This document shows, in pieces, positions 1-8,074 of a stretch of DNA of 60,251 nt (the stretch's first letter is position 1; each line of letters starts with the position of its first letter). The notes under the pieces were generated by a model. That model saw only the letters and a list, made by a program, of their open reading frames with translations. It had not been told where the DNA came from and ran no database searches. Source of the stretch: Bacteroidales bacterium (GTDB taxonomy: Bacteria; Bacteroidota; Bacteroidia; Bacteroidales; WCHB1-69); contig JAFZWE010000013.1 in NCBI GenBank assembly GCA_017617445.1, positions 1 through 60,251 on the forward strand, given 5' to 3'. Position numbers and translations under genes: made by a program.

Positions 1-1
1 C

Positions 2-406
2 AACGAGGCGAAGATACTGGAGGATGCACAATGGGATGGCCTGAAGGGTTATCTGACGAACACGGAACTGGACATGGAAAATGTTATACGGCAGTACCAC
101 GGGCTGTGGGTGGTGGAAAGGGCTTTCCGCATAGGGAAAGGCCAACTGGAGATGTGGCCGATGTTCCATTTTACAGAAAGGCGCATAGAAGCCCATATAT
201 GCATCTGTTTCGTCGCCTACAAGATGTACAAGGAACTGGAGCGCAAAATACGTCAACTGGAAATACCGATGAGTGTGGACAAAGTCCTCAATATAGCAAA
301 GACCATTACAACCATACGTCTGAAACTCCCCAATGGAGAATTGTACACGGAAACGCTCTACACAACACCTCAGCAGGAAACAATCAGACCACTCATTGAA
401 CCATAG
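2..406 (+). pseudogene. IS4/IS1634-type transposase, C-terminal part (cut by window edge)
   Basis: The frame is open from the first bases of the window to a TAG at 404-406, so the gene begins outside and only about 134 C-terminal residues are seen. The peptide has the C-terminal signature of IS1634-like DDE transposases (IS4 superfamily): a Tyr-His-Gly-Leu-Trp-Val-Val-Glu-Arg-Ala-Phe-Arg segment with the last catalytic Glu, then Ile-Glu-Ala-His-Ile-Cys-Ile-Cys-Phe-Val-Ala-Tyr. This enzyme class cuts and joins the ends of its insertion sequence. Just after the stop, around 413-437, lies a segment that could be the right terminal inverted repeat, but the left end is outside the window so it cannot be checked. 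Whether the full copy is intact cannot be told. Family assignment is from motif recognition only. Confidence 0.75.
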
Positions 407-485
407 GTCATTCAGGGTGCCGCATTGTCAAAGTCAGGAAATGATTGTGCTCCGGTTGTGGAAATATTTATAAGTTACCTTCATT

Positions 486-971
486 CTATACGGGGAGGAA
501 TGCCGATGAGAAGGTCAATGGCAGCAGCTCTGCCGCAGAATTCACCTTCCAAATCTCTCCTTCCTGACCCGCCATGAGAATGGTGATGTTCTTCCCGTAT
601 TTGGTCTCATACTCAAACAGCACCTGACGGCACGCCCCGCATGGTGGAACCGGCTTGGTGAGTTTTTCCTGAGGATTGATGGCGGTAATCACCAGCATCT
701 TGAACGGGACTCCCGGATAGCGGGCAGCAGCGGAAAACGCCGCTGTCCTTTCGGCACACAGACCTTGATACACCGAATTTTCCTGATTGTTCCCCGTGAT
801 GATCTTCCCATTTTCCAAAAGCAATGCCGCGCCAACCTGAAAATGCGAGTAGCCCGCATCCGCCCGGGTAGCCGCTTCCCTTGACCATCTCAACAACTCT
901 CTCTCCTCCTGAGAAAGCTCATCCTCATGCTCGTAAATCGTGAATTCCGCTTTTATCTCAAACCGTTTCAT
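486..971 (-). CDS. cdd: Cytidine deaminase
   Basis: This 161-residue protein deaminates cytidine and deoxycytidine to (deoxy)uridine in pyrimidine salvage, in the cytoplasm. The zinc/catalytic signature of the family is complete: Cys72-Ala-Glu74 (Cys ligand and proton-shuttle Glu) and Pro110-Cys111-Gly-Ala-Cys114 (two further zinc ligands). Length fits small tetrameric or dimeric bacterial Cdd, with a slightly longer N-terminus. It starts 24 bp after the stop of the M14 peptidase gene on the same strand and is probably the last gene of the operon that begins near 5400. Nothing about the sequence is unusual. Confidence 0.93.
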   Translation of the reverse strand: MKRFEIKAEFTIYEHEDELSQEERELLRWSREAATRADAGYSHFQVGAALLLENGKIITGNNQENSVYQGLCAERTAAFSAAARYPGVPFKMLVITAINPQEKLTKPVPPCGACRQVLFEYETKYGKNITILMAGQEGEIWKVNSAAELLPLTFSSAFLPV

Positions 972-995
972 TTCACCTTTTGTAAAAATGAATCC

Positions 996-3950
996 CTATT
1001 TTTTGATGATTTTTCTGAACACATCCATTCCCTCACCCTTCAGACGGAGGTAATACACTCCCGACGGGATCCCTTCCATACGGATTTCCACAGAAGATTC
1101 CGCCGTTTCTCCTGCCCACACTAACATTCCGAACGCATTGTACAGACGCATTTCAGTCTGTTGACCCGCAATCAATCCCGTGACATGACACACATCGGTG
1201 GAAGGATTGGGATAAACCGACACCTGGGAAGCACTTTCCCCTTCCACACCCACATTGCCTACATTAATAATATAGTGAACCAAGCTATCGCAGCCATATT
1301 CTGTTTCAAACAACTTATCCATAGGATATATCCCCACCTGTTCAGAATAGAAATCATAATCTCCCAGCATATAGTGTTCCCCGATGGCAAGAGAAACATG
1401 TTCGGTCAATTCATACGAAGGATGCAAGGTGAGATGTATCAACAAAGTGCTGTCGGCGCCATTGTGCGCAGCACTGGGATAGAAGAAAGTATAGTCGCCA
1501 TCCATCATCAACACCTCGCCTTCATAGACGAAAGGAGTGCAGCCGTCCAAATACATTTCTGCAAACACATGAGCGGCGGGAGAAACATTCACTACATAAT
1601 GAACAGCACTGTCACATCCGTTCACGGTCTGGTGCATCCTGTCGTAAATGAAAACGCCCGTTGAATTCGCCACATGCTCTTCCCCTTCAATGTAGTAAAA
1701 CTCCCCTTGTACCACGTTGGTTTCAATGTTGACATCATACACTGGATAGATAGTAAGATGCAACCGGAGAATACTGTCGCCGTGATTGGCAGCTGCAGAT
1801 GGATAAACGACATTATAATCCCCTGAATTATAATATGTCTCATCTTCGTATGTAATAGATCCGCAATCGGAGAGGGAAAGATCAGAGTAAGTAGGAGGAA
1901 TGGTGCTCACATGGACGACATAATGCACAAGGCTGTCGCATCCATATTGACTTTGCAAGGAGAGGTCGTAGTTAAAGGTGCCCTCTTCTGTCGCGTGATA
2001 TTGAGTGGTCCCGATATAGTAAGTTTCGCCCACCACATAGCTCTGCTGCACGGTGACTTCAACACTGCTATGCAAATTAAGGGTGAGATGCAACAAACTA
2101 TCAGCATAGTTTTGTCCGGCGTAAGGAAAGAAAATCAGGTAGCAACCTGATGAGGTAAGGGTTTGTCCGTTGATAATGTATCTGTCGCACGCGTCAACTG
2201 TGGCATAGCCATGTACAGTGTCGTGTACGCCTTCAGTGACATAAACGGTGGCGCTACTGCGTTCGCTCACGCAGGTGGTGCCGTTGTCGGTGGCCACTTC
2301 TTCCACATAATAGGTGGTGGTTTCAAAAAGCTGGGGCGTGGTGTAGCTGTTGCCTGTAGCGATGGGATTAGTAGCGGTCGCGGAGGCATACCAATTGATG
2401 GTATTGTTGGAGTTGGCGGTCAGTGTGGCGGTATGTCCGGCAGTAATGTACTGGTCGGCCACTTCCGGGGTGGTAACCAGCGGCTGGAGTTGCACATCGC
2501 GACGCAGCCCTGCACCGTCGGTGGTGGTAATGGTGAAGGTCTGTGTCTCGTAGCAGTCGGCGGAGACCTCAACGGTGTAGGTGCCGGCTTTGATGGGACG
2601 GTAGTAGGTGCCGAGCGGCAGGTGTGAATAGACCTCCGAGTTAAAGGTGTCGTGGTTGCGGACGTAAATCTTGGCATTGTCAATCGGGTCACCCGTGACG
2701 GCGTCGGTCACGATGCCGCGGAAACCGTAAGTACACTCCATCACGTAGTTGAGGAGTGCGGTCTTGCTGTTGGTCCAGTAGGTCGGGAGTTCCGAGTTGG
2801 AGGTCACCACCTTGTCGAAGTGCACCTCCATGGTCACCTCGCGGCAGTGCTGGTAGTAGTTCATGTAGTCTTGGCGCGAGCCGGTGATCTCGTACCAGTC
2901 GCCGCCTTCGGTCACAGAGCCGCAGCCAGGCTGGTAGGCGGTTTCGCCCACCATGTAGGTCGGGTCAACGGCCTGGCACTGGTCCACATAGTTCTGACAG
3001 ATGTAGCGGTACCAAGCGTCATCGGCATGGGTGCGGGTCTGACTATCCCACGTGTCCCACGGGAAGTTGGTGAGCTCGGCGCCACCGTGGAAGTTCACCG
3101 ACATCACGAAGTTTTTGTCGGATACAAAGTTGATATAGGCCTGCGTTTCGGGCTGCACATTGGCGTTGCCGTTCACGCCGGGCAGGTACGGGTAGTTGCG
3201 GTTCATATCCACATTGTTCCAGTTGTAGCGGCTGGATGCGCTGGAGCTGATTTGGGTGTTGCTGCTCTTGTAGGTGCCGTCGGGATTCTCCAGCGGACAG
3301 ATATACAAATCCACATTCTGCAAGACGTTCTGCACTTGCGGGTCGGTGGGGTTGTTGAGGATAAAGTCAATCAAGCGGATCATCATGTAGTAGCCCACGA
3401 CTTCGTCACCGTGCATGGTGGAAGTGTAAAGGAACGCCGGTTTGTCGGCGGGTTGTCCGAGGGTGGTGCTGATGTGGGCGGCCAGCAGTTTGTGCGGGCG
3501 TTGGGTGCAGGGAGTGGCGGCCAGAATTGTGTCTATCTTGCAGATATCCGGGAAGTTGGTCTGGAAGTACTGCATAATCTCTTCATACACGGAGTAAGAG
3601 GGATATTGGTTCCAGTTGGTCATGAATTCCGTGAGGGTGGTGGCCACCATGCCCGGGCGCTCTTCAGCAGCGGGGATGATTTCAAACGGCAGGTTCTGGG
3701 CGAGGAAATCGCCATATTCGTGACGGCCCAGATAGATGCGCACGGCATACTGGCCGGAACGTTCATCAAAGGGGCAATTGTCCACGGAAAAATTGCGGGA
3801 GAGGGCGTTCACCTCTGCTTTGGTGTTCACATGTGTGATCACATAGAGGAAATCGCGCTCATTGTTCAACAAATCTTCCCTTGTGTTTTGGGCGGGAACA
3901 AGCATTATCAAACCTGCAAAAAAGAAAAAAACAAAGAGGATCTTTTTCAT
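996..3950 (-). CDS. Secreted M14 zinc carboxypeptidase with repeat stalk and T9SS sorting domain
   Basis: The chosen start (ATG at 3950, beginning Met-Lys-Lys-Ile-Leu) gives a Sec signal peptide ending near residue 21. The frame can be extended upstream to 4046, but that would overlap dapA and bury the signal peptide. The protein has about 984 residues. The catalytic domain (about 110-405) shows the M14 pattern: zinc ligands His180 and Glu183 (His-Gly-Asp-Glu), substrate-binding Asn250-Arg251, third zinc ligand His288, catalytic Glu375 in Thr-Met-Glu-Val-His-Phe. A carboxypeptidase-regulatory-like beta domain follows (about 408-490), then an Ig-like segment, several repeats ending in Gly-Cys-Asp-Ser-Leu-Val-His-Tyr, and a C-terminal T9SS domain starting at Tyr-Pro-Asn-Pro-Ser and ending in Lys-Lys. 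It is likely exported and surface-attached or released, trimming C-terminal residues from peptides. It lies 7 bp after dapA. Confidence 0.9.
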   Translation of the reverse strand: MKKILFVFFFFAGLIMLVPAQNTREDLLNNERDFLYVITHVNTKAEVNALSRNFSVDNCPFDERSGQYAVRIYLGRHEYGDFLAQNLPFEIIPAAEERPGMVATTLTEFMTNWNQYPSYSVYEEIMQYFQTNFPDICKIDTILAATPCTQRPHKLLAAHISTTLGQPADKPAFLYTSTMHGDEVVGYYMMIRLIDFILNNPTDPQVQNVLQNVDLYICPLENPDGTYKSSNTQISSSASSRYNWNNVDMNRNYPYLPGVNGNANVQPETQAYINFVSDKNFVMSVNFHGGAELTNFPWDTWDSQTRTHADDAWYRYICQNYVDQCQAVDPTYMVGETAYQPGCGSVTEGGDWYEITGSRQDYMNYYQHCREVTMEVHFDKVVTSNSELPTYWTNSKTALLNYVMECTYGFRGIVTDAVTGDPIDNAKIYVRNHDTFNSEVYSHLPLGTYYRPIKAGTYTVEVSADCYETQTFTITTTDGAGLRRDVQLQPLVTTPEVADQYITAGHTATLTANSNNTINWYASATATNPIATGNSYTTPQLFETTTYYVEEVATDNGTTCVSERSSATVYVTEGVHDTVHGYATVDACDRYIINGQTLTSSGCYLIFFPYAGQNYADSLLHLTLNLHSSVEVTVQQSYVVGETYYIGTTQYHATEEGTFNYDLSLQSQYGCDSLVHYVVHVSTIPPTYSDLSLSDCGSITYEDETYYNSGDYNVVYPSAAANHGDSILRLHLTIYPVYDVNIETNVVQGEFYYIEGEEHVANSTGVFIYDRMHQTVNGCDSAVHYVVNVSPAAHVFAEMYLDGCTPFVYEGEVLMMDGDYTFFYPSAAHNGADSTLLIHLTLHPSYELTEHVSLAIGEHYMLGDYDFYSEQVGIYPMDKLFETEYGCDSLVHYIINVGNVGVEGESASQVSVYPNPSTDVCHVTGLIAGQQTEMRLYNAFGMLVWAGETAESSVEIRMEGIPSGVYYLRLKGEGMDVFRKIIKK

Positions 3951-3957
3951 TTTATAA

Positions 3958-4839
3958 TCATTTGAAATCGGACAATAATTTTTCAAAAGTTTCTTCCAAT
4001 GCCTTTGAAACGGGCACTTGGGGAAGTCGAAGTTCATTAAGGACATTCCCTTGTTTGGACATCAGGCATTTCACGCCGGCGGGACTTCCCTCCTTGAAAC
4101 AGGCCTGGGTAAAGTCAAGCAGGCGGAGGTGCAAGTCACGAGCCTCCTCAAAGCGGTTCTGGCGGGCGAGTCTCACCATGGTGCTCACCTCTTTGGGGAA
4201 GGCGTTGGCCACCACAGAGATCAGTCCGTCGGCGCCAGCGGCCAGCAAAGGCAGCGTGATGGCATCGTCACCGGAGATGACAGAGAAATCATCCGGTTTA
4301 TGTGCGATAATGCGCATAATCTGGTTCATATTGCCGGATGCTTCTTTGATAGCGATGATATTGGGGCAGTCGGCAGCCAGGCGGAGGGTGGTCTCTGCTT
4401 CAATGTTGCATCCCGTGCGGCCCGGCACATTATAGAGGATGAGTGGTTTAGGGGAGGCCTCTGCCAAGGCACGGTAATGGCGGTATACTCCTTCCTGCGA
4501 GGGTCTGTTATAAAAGGGGGTTACCGACAGGATGGCATCCACACCATCCAGGGGGAGGGATTGCAGTTGGGAAACCAGCTCTTGTGTATTCGGACCGCCC
4601 AATCCGCGCACCACGGGAATCCTCCCCGCGTTGACTCGGCAAACGGCACGCACCACCTCCTCCTTTTCACTTTCGGAAAGAGTGGGGGTCTCGCTTGTCG
4701 TACACAATGTGACAAGATAGTCCACACCTCCTTTTATCTGGTTTTCCACCAAGTCTTCCAGACGATTGAAATCTATGCTTTTGTCTGGCAAAAACGGGGT
4801 GATAAGGGCCACACCCGTGCCCTTCAAACGGTCGGTCAT
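3958..4839 (-). CDS. dapA: 4-hydroxy-tetrahydrodipicolinate synthase
   Basis: This 293-residue protein condenses pyruvate with aspartate semialdehyde, the first committed step to diaminopimelate and lysine. Family landmarks are present: the N-terminal Gly-Val-Ala-Leu-Ile-Thr-Pro-Phe, Tyr136 in Leu-Tyr-Asn-Val-Pro-Gly-Arg-Thr, and the Schiff-base Lys165 in Ile-Ala-Ile-Lys-Glu-Ala-Ser-Gly. The usual Gly-Thr-Thr-Gly-Glu segment reads Cys-Thr-Thr-Ser-Glu here (46-50), a small departure; the Thr-Thr pair and the Glu remain. The start ATG overlaps the stop of the upstream DUF6913-like gene by 4 bp, implying translational coupling. Its pathway partner dapB is 12 kb away on the other strand. Confidence 0.95.
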   Translation of the reverse strand: MTDRLKGTGVALITPFLPDKSIDFNRLEDLVENQIKGGVDYLVTLCTTSETPTLSESEKEEVVRAVCRVNAGRIPVVRGLGGPNTQELVSQLQSLPLDGVDAILSVTPFYNRPSQEGVYRHYRALAEASPKPLILYNVPGRTGCNIEAETTLRLAADCPNIIAIKEASGNMNQIMRIIAHKPDDFSVISGDDAITLPLLAAGADGLISVVANAFPKEVSTMVRLARQNRFEEARDLHLRLLDFTQACFKEGSPAGVKCLMSKQGNVLNELRLPQVPVSKALEETFEKLLSDFK

Positions 4840-5372
4840 GGTCTTTCTCCTGAAAGTGAACTCGTATATTTGGCTATTTCGTTGATCAGTTCGTTGTGTG
4901 TCAGCTCCTGCTCTGAATCGATCAGGAGATCGTAGCAGTCGATGTTTTCTTTGTTGCCTCCGACGATAAAGTGTGCCGGAGTGATCTGCATCATCAGCCG
5001 GATAGGATCAAACTTCTGGTGGGAGAAATCAATCATGATATCAAAATCAATCTTGCAGAAATCCTCAATCTGCACCTTGTTCGGACGGCCAAACCAGTTC
5101 AGGTCCTTTTTGCAGAAATAGTCGGCGGAAAGTTGCTGAAGACAGTAAAAAGGAACGGCTTTTTCATCAATGTAGCCCATGAGCCACACGCTGCGTTTGG
5201 CGGTCTGCAGCCTGGAAAAGACAGCATAAATCTCCTTATATGTGTCTTCTGTGGTAATATTGCACAAAATCCCCACACTCTTTGCATCCCGGAGAGACGT
5301 TACAAAAGTCTCCCTATCATGCTTGTTTTCAGATATATATCTTTTTATAAAATGTCTTTGGATAAAATTCAT
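4836..5372 (-). CDS. Conserved Bacteroidota protein, DUF6913-like
   Basis: A 178-residue soluble protein without signal peptide or membrane segment. I recognise it as a member of a Bacteroidota-restricted family found next to dapA (I believe DUF6913). The function is unknown. Visible features are a basic N-terminus, a segment Ser-Val-Gly-Ile-Leu-Cys-Asn near residue 33, a central Lys-Asp-Leu-Asn-Trp-Phe-Gly-Arg-Pro (about 89-97), and Phe-Asp-Ile-Met-Ile-Asp-Phe. It is the first gene of the leftward operon with dapA, the M14 peptidase and cdd, overlapping dapA by 4 bp. The family assignment is from memory of the sequence pattern and not checked. Confidence 0.65.
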   Translation of the reverse strand: MNFIQRHFIKRYISENKHDRETFVTSLRDAKSVGILCNITTEDTYKEIYAVFSRLQTAKRSVWLMGYIDEKAVPFYCLQQLSADYFCKKDLNWFGRPNKVQIEDFCKIDFDIMIDFSHQKFDPIRLMMQITPAHFIVGGNKENIDCYDLLIDSEQELTHNELINEIAKYTSSLSGERP

Positions 5373-5405
5373 TCCTAAAAAATTCGCCCTTGTTTTTCAA
5401 GGTGG

Positions 5406-5413
5406 CAAAAATA
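5406..5413 (-). promoter_or_regulatory. Bacteroidota-type -7 element for the DUF6913-dapA-M14-cdd operon
   Basis: On the minus strand the bases read TATTTTTG, a perfect TAnnTTTG -7 element, 33 bp upstream of the first start codon. No clear -33 TTG is seen at the usual spacing, so strength is uncertain. Confidence 0.5.
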
Positions 5414-5514
5414 AAAAATTTTTGTCATAAATAGAGTTATATATAAAAAAAATGGGAGCATTTATAAAGCAAAGAAAAACATACAGAAATAATTGTTTAT
5501 GTCAATTAACGTTG

Positions 5515-5522
5515 TAATTTTG
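5515..5522 (+). promoter_or_regulatory. Promoter -7 element before the gene at 5546
   Basis: TAATTTTG matches TAnnTTTG, with a TTG at 5493-5495 exactly 19 bp upstream, the usual -33/-7 arrangement of Bacteroidota primary-sigma promoters. It lies 23 bp before the start codon, so the leader is very short. Confidence 0.65.
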
Positions 5523-5545
5523 CCGCGTTTTTTTATTTCTGTTCA

Positions 5546-6700
5546 ATGAAAGACAAACCTCTGGAAATCAAAGAGAAAAAATCATTCCTCAAATCGTGGA
5601 AGACGTTAAAAGTCCGTTCAAAAATATATCAGGTGTTCGTACATCTTTTTGCTATTTTCGGATGTGGAATGATGGCAGCATGGGGAATCTACAAATTAGG
5701 CCTGACCAACGATGAAGGTGGTGTCGATCCTCACAACCGGTATCTGGCCAACTATCAGCAGCGGGAAGGACTGGTGGATTCTTCCAAAATCTATGAGGCC
5801 AACTTGGAAAACTATGTCCGTTTGGCCGCTCTCAACAAGGTGTTTCCCACCAACGCCCACTTGATTTACGAAGCGAGCCAGCAGGGCAACAACCCGGAAA
5901 TTTTCGACCGGATGGTATATGCCGCAGACATGTACATGCAGGAGACCGAAATGGGGAAGAGCTACCTTCAACTGATGAATGACCTCAACAGTGTGATGGC
6001 CAAATACCCCAACAGCAGTTGTACTGACAATGTCATCCCATGGATGAACGATTCCGGCTGGCTGGTATTGAAGAAGGCTTTGGTCAAAGATGCCCCGCTC
6101 ATCCAGCGGGCGGCGGAGCTCACCGGAGTGGATGCCCGTTTGATTGCCGCGTGCACCGTGGGCGAGCAGATTCGCCTTTTCAACTCCAAGCGTGAAGATG
6201 TGAAACGCTACCTCGGTCCCGCCATTCTTAGCGTGCAGAACACCTTTTCTTTCGGCGTGAACGGCATCAAGGATTTCACGGCAGCCAAAGTGGAACGCAA
6301 TCTCAAGGACTCCACCTCGGAGTTTTACATGGGGAAGGAGTACGAGCACATCCTGGACTATGACACTGCGCAAATGCACGATTTGGAGACCGCACGCTAC
6401 AACCGGCTCGTCAATTATCGCGACCATTTCTACTCCTACGTGTACACTGGTTGTATCCTGCACCAGACCATGCTTCAATGGAAGCGGGCCGGCTACGACA
6501 TCTCCGACCGTCCGGACATCCTGTGCACGCTTTTCAACCTCGGCTTCATTGCCTCCAAGCCCAATCCGGAACCCCGCTGCGGCGGCTCGCGCGTGTCTGT
6601 CAATGGACGAACCTACACCTTCGGCGTGCTGGGCAACGATTTCTTCTACTCAGGAGAACTTGCCAACCATTTTCCGATGCCCACAAAGATATTCAGGTAA
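5546..6700 (+). CDS. Membrane-anchored protein with possible lysozyme-like domain
   Basis: A 384-residue protein. The first ~35 residues are basic and cytoplasmic. One membrane segment follows at about 31-52 (Val-Phe-Val-His-Leu-Phe-Ala-Ile-Phe-Gly...), so the bulk faces the periplasm. The C-terminal half (about 195-384) contains Leu-Thr-Gly-Val-Asp-Ala-Arg-Leu-Ile-Ala-Ala-Cys-Thr-Val-Gly-Glu, which resembles the catalytic-Glu helix of lytic transglycosylases and other lysozyme-fold proteins. It also has a stretch giving repeated Tyr/Arg-rich helices and a Cys-Gly-Gly-Ser near 345. A role in peptidoglycan cleavage is inference only, because the family is not recognised with confidence. It has its own promoter and stands alone between the divergent dapA operon and aspartate aminotransferase. 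Confidence 0.6.
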   Translation: MKDKPLEIKEKKSFLKSWKTLKVRSKIYQVFVHLFAIFGCGMMAAWGIYKLGLTNDEGGVDPHNRYLANYQQREGLVDSSKIYEANLENYVRLAALNKVFPTNAHLIYEASQQGNNPEIFDRMVYAADMYMQETEMGKSYLQLMNDLNSVMAKYPNSSCTDNVIPWMNDSGWLVLKKALVKDAPLIQRAAELTGVDARLIAACTVGEQIRLFNSKREDVKRYLGPAILSVQNTFSFGVNGIKDFTAAKVERNLKDSTSEFYMGKEYEHILDYDTAQMHDLETARYNRLVNYRDHFYSYVYTGCILHQTMLQWKRAGYDISDRPDILCTLFNLGFIASKPNPEPRCGGSRVSVNGRTYTFGVLGNDFFYSGELANHFPMPTKIFR

Positions 6701-6728
6701 ACCCTGTCCTACCAACGGGAATTTAACG

Positions 6729-6736
6729 TACCTTTG
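6729..6736 (+). promoter_or_regulatory. Promoter -7 element before aspartate aminotransferase
   Basis: TACCTTTG matches TAnnTTTG and lies 45 bp before the chosen start at 6782. It also argues against the upstream in-frame start at 6734, which would overlap the element itself. Confidence 0.5.
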
Positions 6737-6781
6737 CACCCTCATTTTTATTTGAAAAAATCAATCAAAAAAAACAACAAT

Positions 6782-8014
6782 ATGGAACTTATCTCTAACA
6801 GGGTCCGAAACATGGCCCAATCCGAAACATTAGCCATGACACAAGTGGCGCGCGAACTCAAAGATGCTGGCAAGGACGTCATCAGCCTCAGCATCGGCGA
6901 ACCCGATTTCAACACTCCCGAAGCCGTCAAGGAAGCTGCCAAACAGGCCATTGACGAAAACTGGACCCACTACCCGCCGGTTCCCGGCTATCCGGAACTC
7001 AAAAAAGCCATCTGGGCCAAGTTCAAAAGAGACAACAATCTTGACTACACACCCGACCAGATCATTGTTTCCACTGGCGCCAAGCAATCCATCTACCAAG
7101 TGATGATGGCCCTGGTCAATCCCGGCGATGAGGTCATCATCCCCGCCCCCTTCTGGGTCTCCTACAAAGCCATCGTACAACTGGCCGAAGGAAAATCAGT
7201 CTATATCCAGACCCGCATTGAGGATGATTTCAAAGTCACCCCCGCACAGCTGAAAGAGGCCATCACTCCCAAAACCAAAGTGATCATCTTCAGCAGTCCG
7301 TCAAATCCGACCGGAATGCTTTACTCCCGCGAGGAGCTTCAAGGCATTGCGGAAATGCTTCGCGATTATCCTGACATCATTGTGGTGGCCGACGAGATAT
7401 ACGAGCACATCAATTTTGAAGGCAGCCATGAGAGCATCGCCCAGTTTGACTGGATGAAAGAGCGTGTCGTGACCGTCAATGGCGTGGCCAAGGGTTTCGC
7501 CATGACTGGCTGGCGTATTGGTTTCATCGGGGCGCCCCTCGCCATTGCCAAGGCATGCAACAAATTGCAAGGTCAAGTGACCTCCGCCACCTGCTCCATC
7601 GCACAGCGCGCCACCATCAAAGCCATGGAAATGGATCCCAAGACTTCCGAGGACATCATCAACATGCGCAACATCTTCATGAAACGCCGCGACATGGTGT
7701 ATGAGCTCTTGCAGCAGGTGCCCGGCTTCAAAGTTCGCCTGCCCAAAGGCGCTTTCTACTTCTTCCCTGAAGTCAGCAGCCTTTATGGCAAACATGCCCC
7801 CGCAGATTCCATTTTCGCGGAAAAATATGGCAAGACCTCCATTGACAATTCCACCGACCTGTGCATGTACCTCCTTTACGATGCCAATGTGGCCCTGGTG
7901 CAGGGAATTGCCTTCGGCGATGACAAATGCATCCGCCTCTCCTACGCCACCTCTGAGGAAAAACTCAGGGAAGCCGTGCGCAGAATCAAGGAAGCGGTTG
8001 AAAAAATGAAATAA
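6782..8014 (+). CDS. aspC: Aspartate aminotransferase (class I/II, subgroup Ib-like)
   Basis: A 410-residue PLP enzyme exchanging the amino group between aspartate and 2-oxoglutarate, supplying aspartate for the lysine/diaminopimelate route among others. Fold-type I landmarks are visible: Asn175 in Pro-Ser-Asn-Pro-Thr-Gly, Asp204 and Tyr207 in Ala-Asp-Glu-Ile-Tyr, Schiff-base Lys237 in Gly-Val-Ala-Lys-Gly-Phe-Ala-Met-Thr-Gly-Trp-Arg, with Arg245 in the same motif. I start at Met-Glu-Leu-Ile-Ser (6782) because related enzymes begin there and because the -7 element overlaps the longer alternative. It is followed by a strong hairpin and then the LytM-like gene on the same strand. The exact amino-acid range cannot be settled from sequence alone. 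Confidence 0.92.
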   Translation: MELISNRVRNMAQSETLAMTQVARELKDAGKDVISLSIGEPDFNTPEAVKEAAKQAIDENWTHYPPVPGYPELKKAIWAKFKRDNNLDYTPDQIIVSTGAKQSIYQVMMALVNPGDEVIIPAPFWVSYKAIVQLAEGKSVYIQTRIEDDFKVTPAQLKEAITPKTKVIIFSSPSNPTGMLYSREELQGIAEMLRDYPDIIVVADEIYEHINFEGSHESIAQFDWMKERVVTVNGVAKGFAMTGWRIGFIGAPLAIAKACNKLQGQVTSATCSIAQRATIKAMEMDPKTSEDIINMRNIFMKRRDMVYELLQQVPGFKVRLPKGAFYFFPEVSSLYGKHAPADSIFAEKYGKTSIDNSTDLCMYLLYDANVALVQGIAFGDDKCIRLSYATSEEKLREAVRRIKEAVEKMK

Positions 8015-8027
8015 CCCCACTGAGCAC

Positions 8028-8063
8028 TTGCCGGCAGAGGAGCGTCCCTCCCCTGCCGGCCAA
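8028..8063 (+). other. Long intercistronic hairpin between aspC and the LytM-like gene
   Basis: The arms TTGCCGGCAG-AGGAG and CCTCC-C-CTGCCGGCCAA pair around a CGTC loop, giving a near-perfect GC-rich stem of about 15 bp. No T-run follows, so it is not a standard intrinsic terminator. It ends 11 bp before the next start codon and may shape mRNA stability or differential expression within the operon. Confidence 0.6.
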
Positions 8064-8074
8064 TTCTAACAAAC

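Noticed and set aside
413-437. Right terminal inverted repeat of the left-edge IS element
   Set aside because: Position after the transposase stop is right, but the left end is outside the window, so no pair can be tested.
2652-3965. A 437-codon open frame on the plus strand
   Set aside because: It is antisense to the M14 peptidase gene, whose motifs, signal peptide and T9SS domain are clear. Its Val/Gly/His-rich translation is typical of a shadow frame.
4018-4935. A 305-codon open frame on the plus strand
   Set aside because: Antisense to dapA and the DUF6913-like gene, both with good family evidence.
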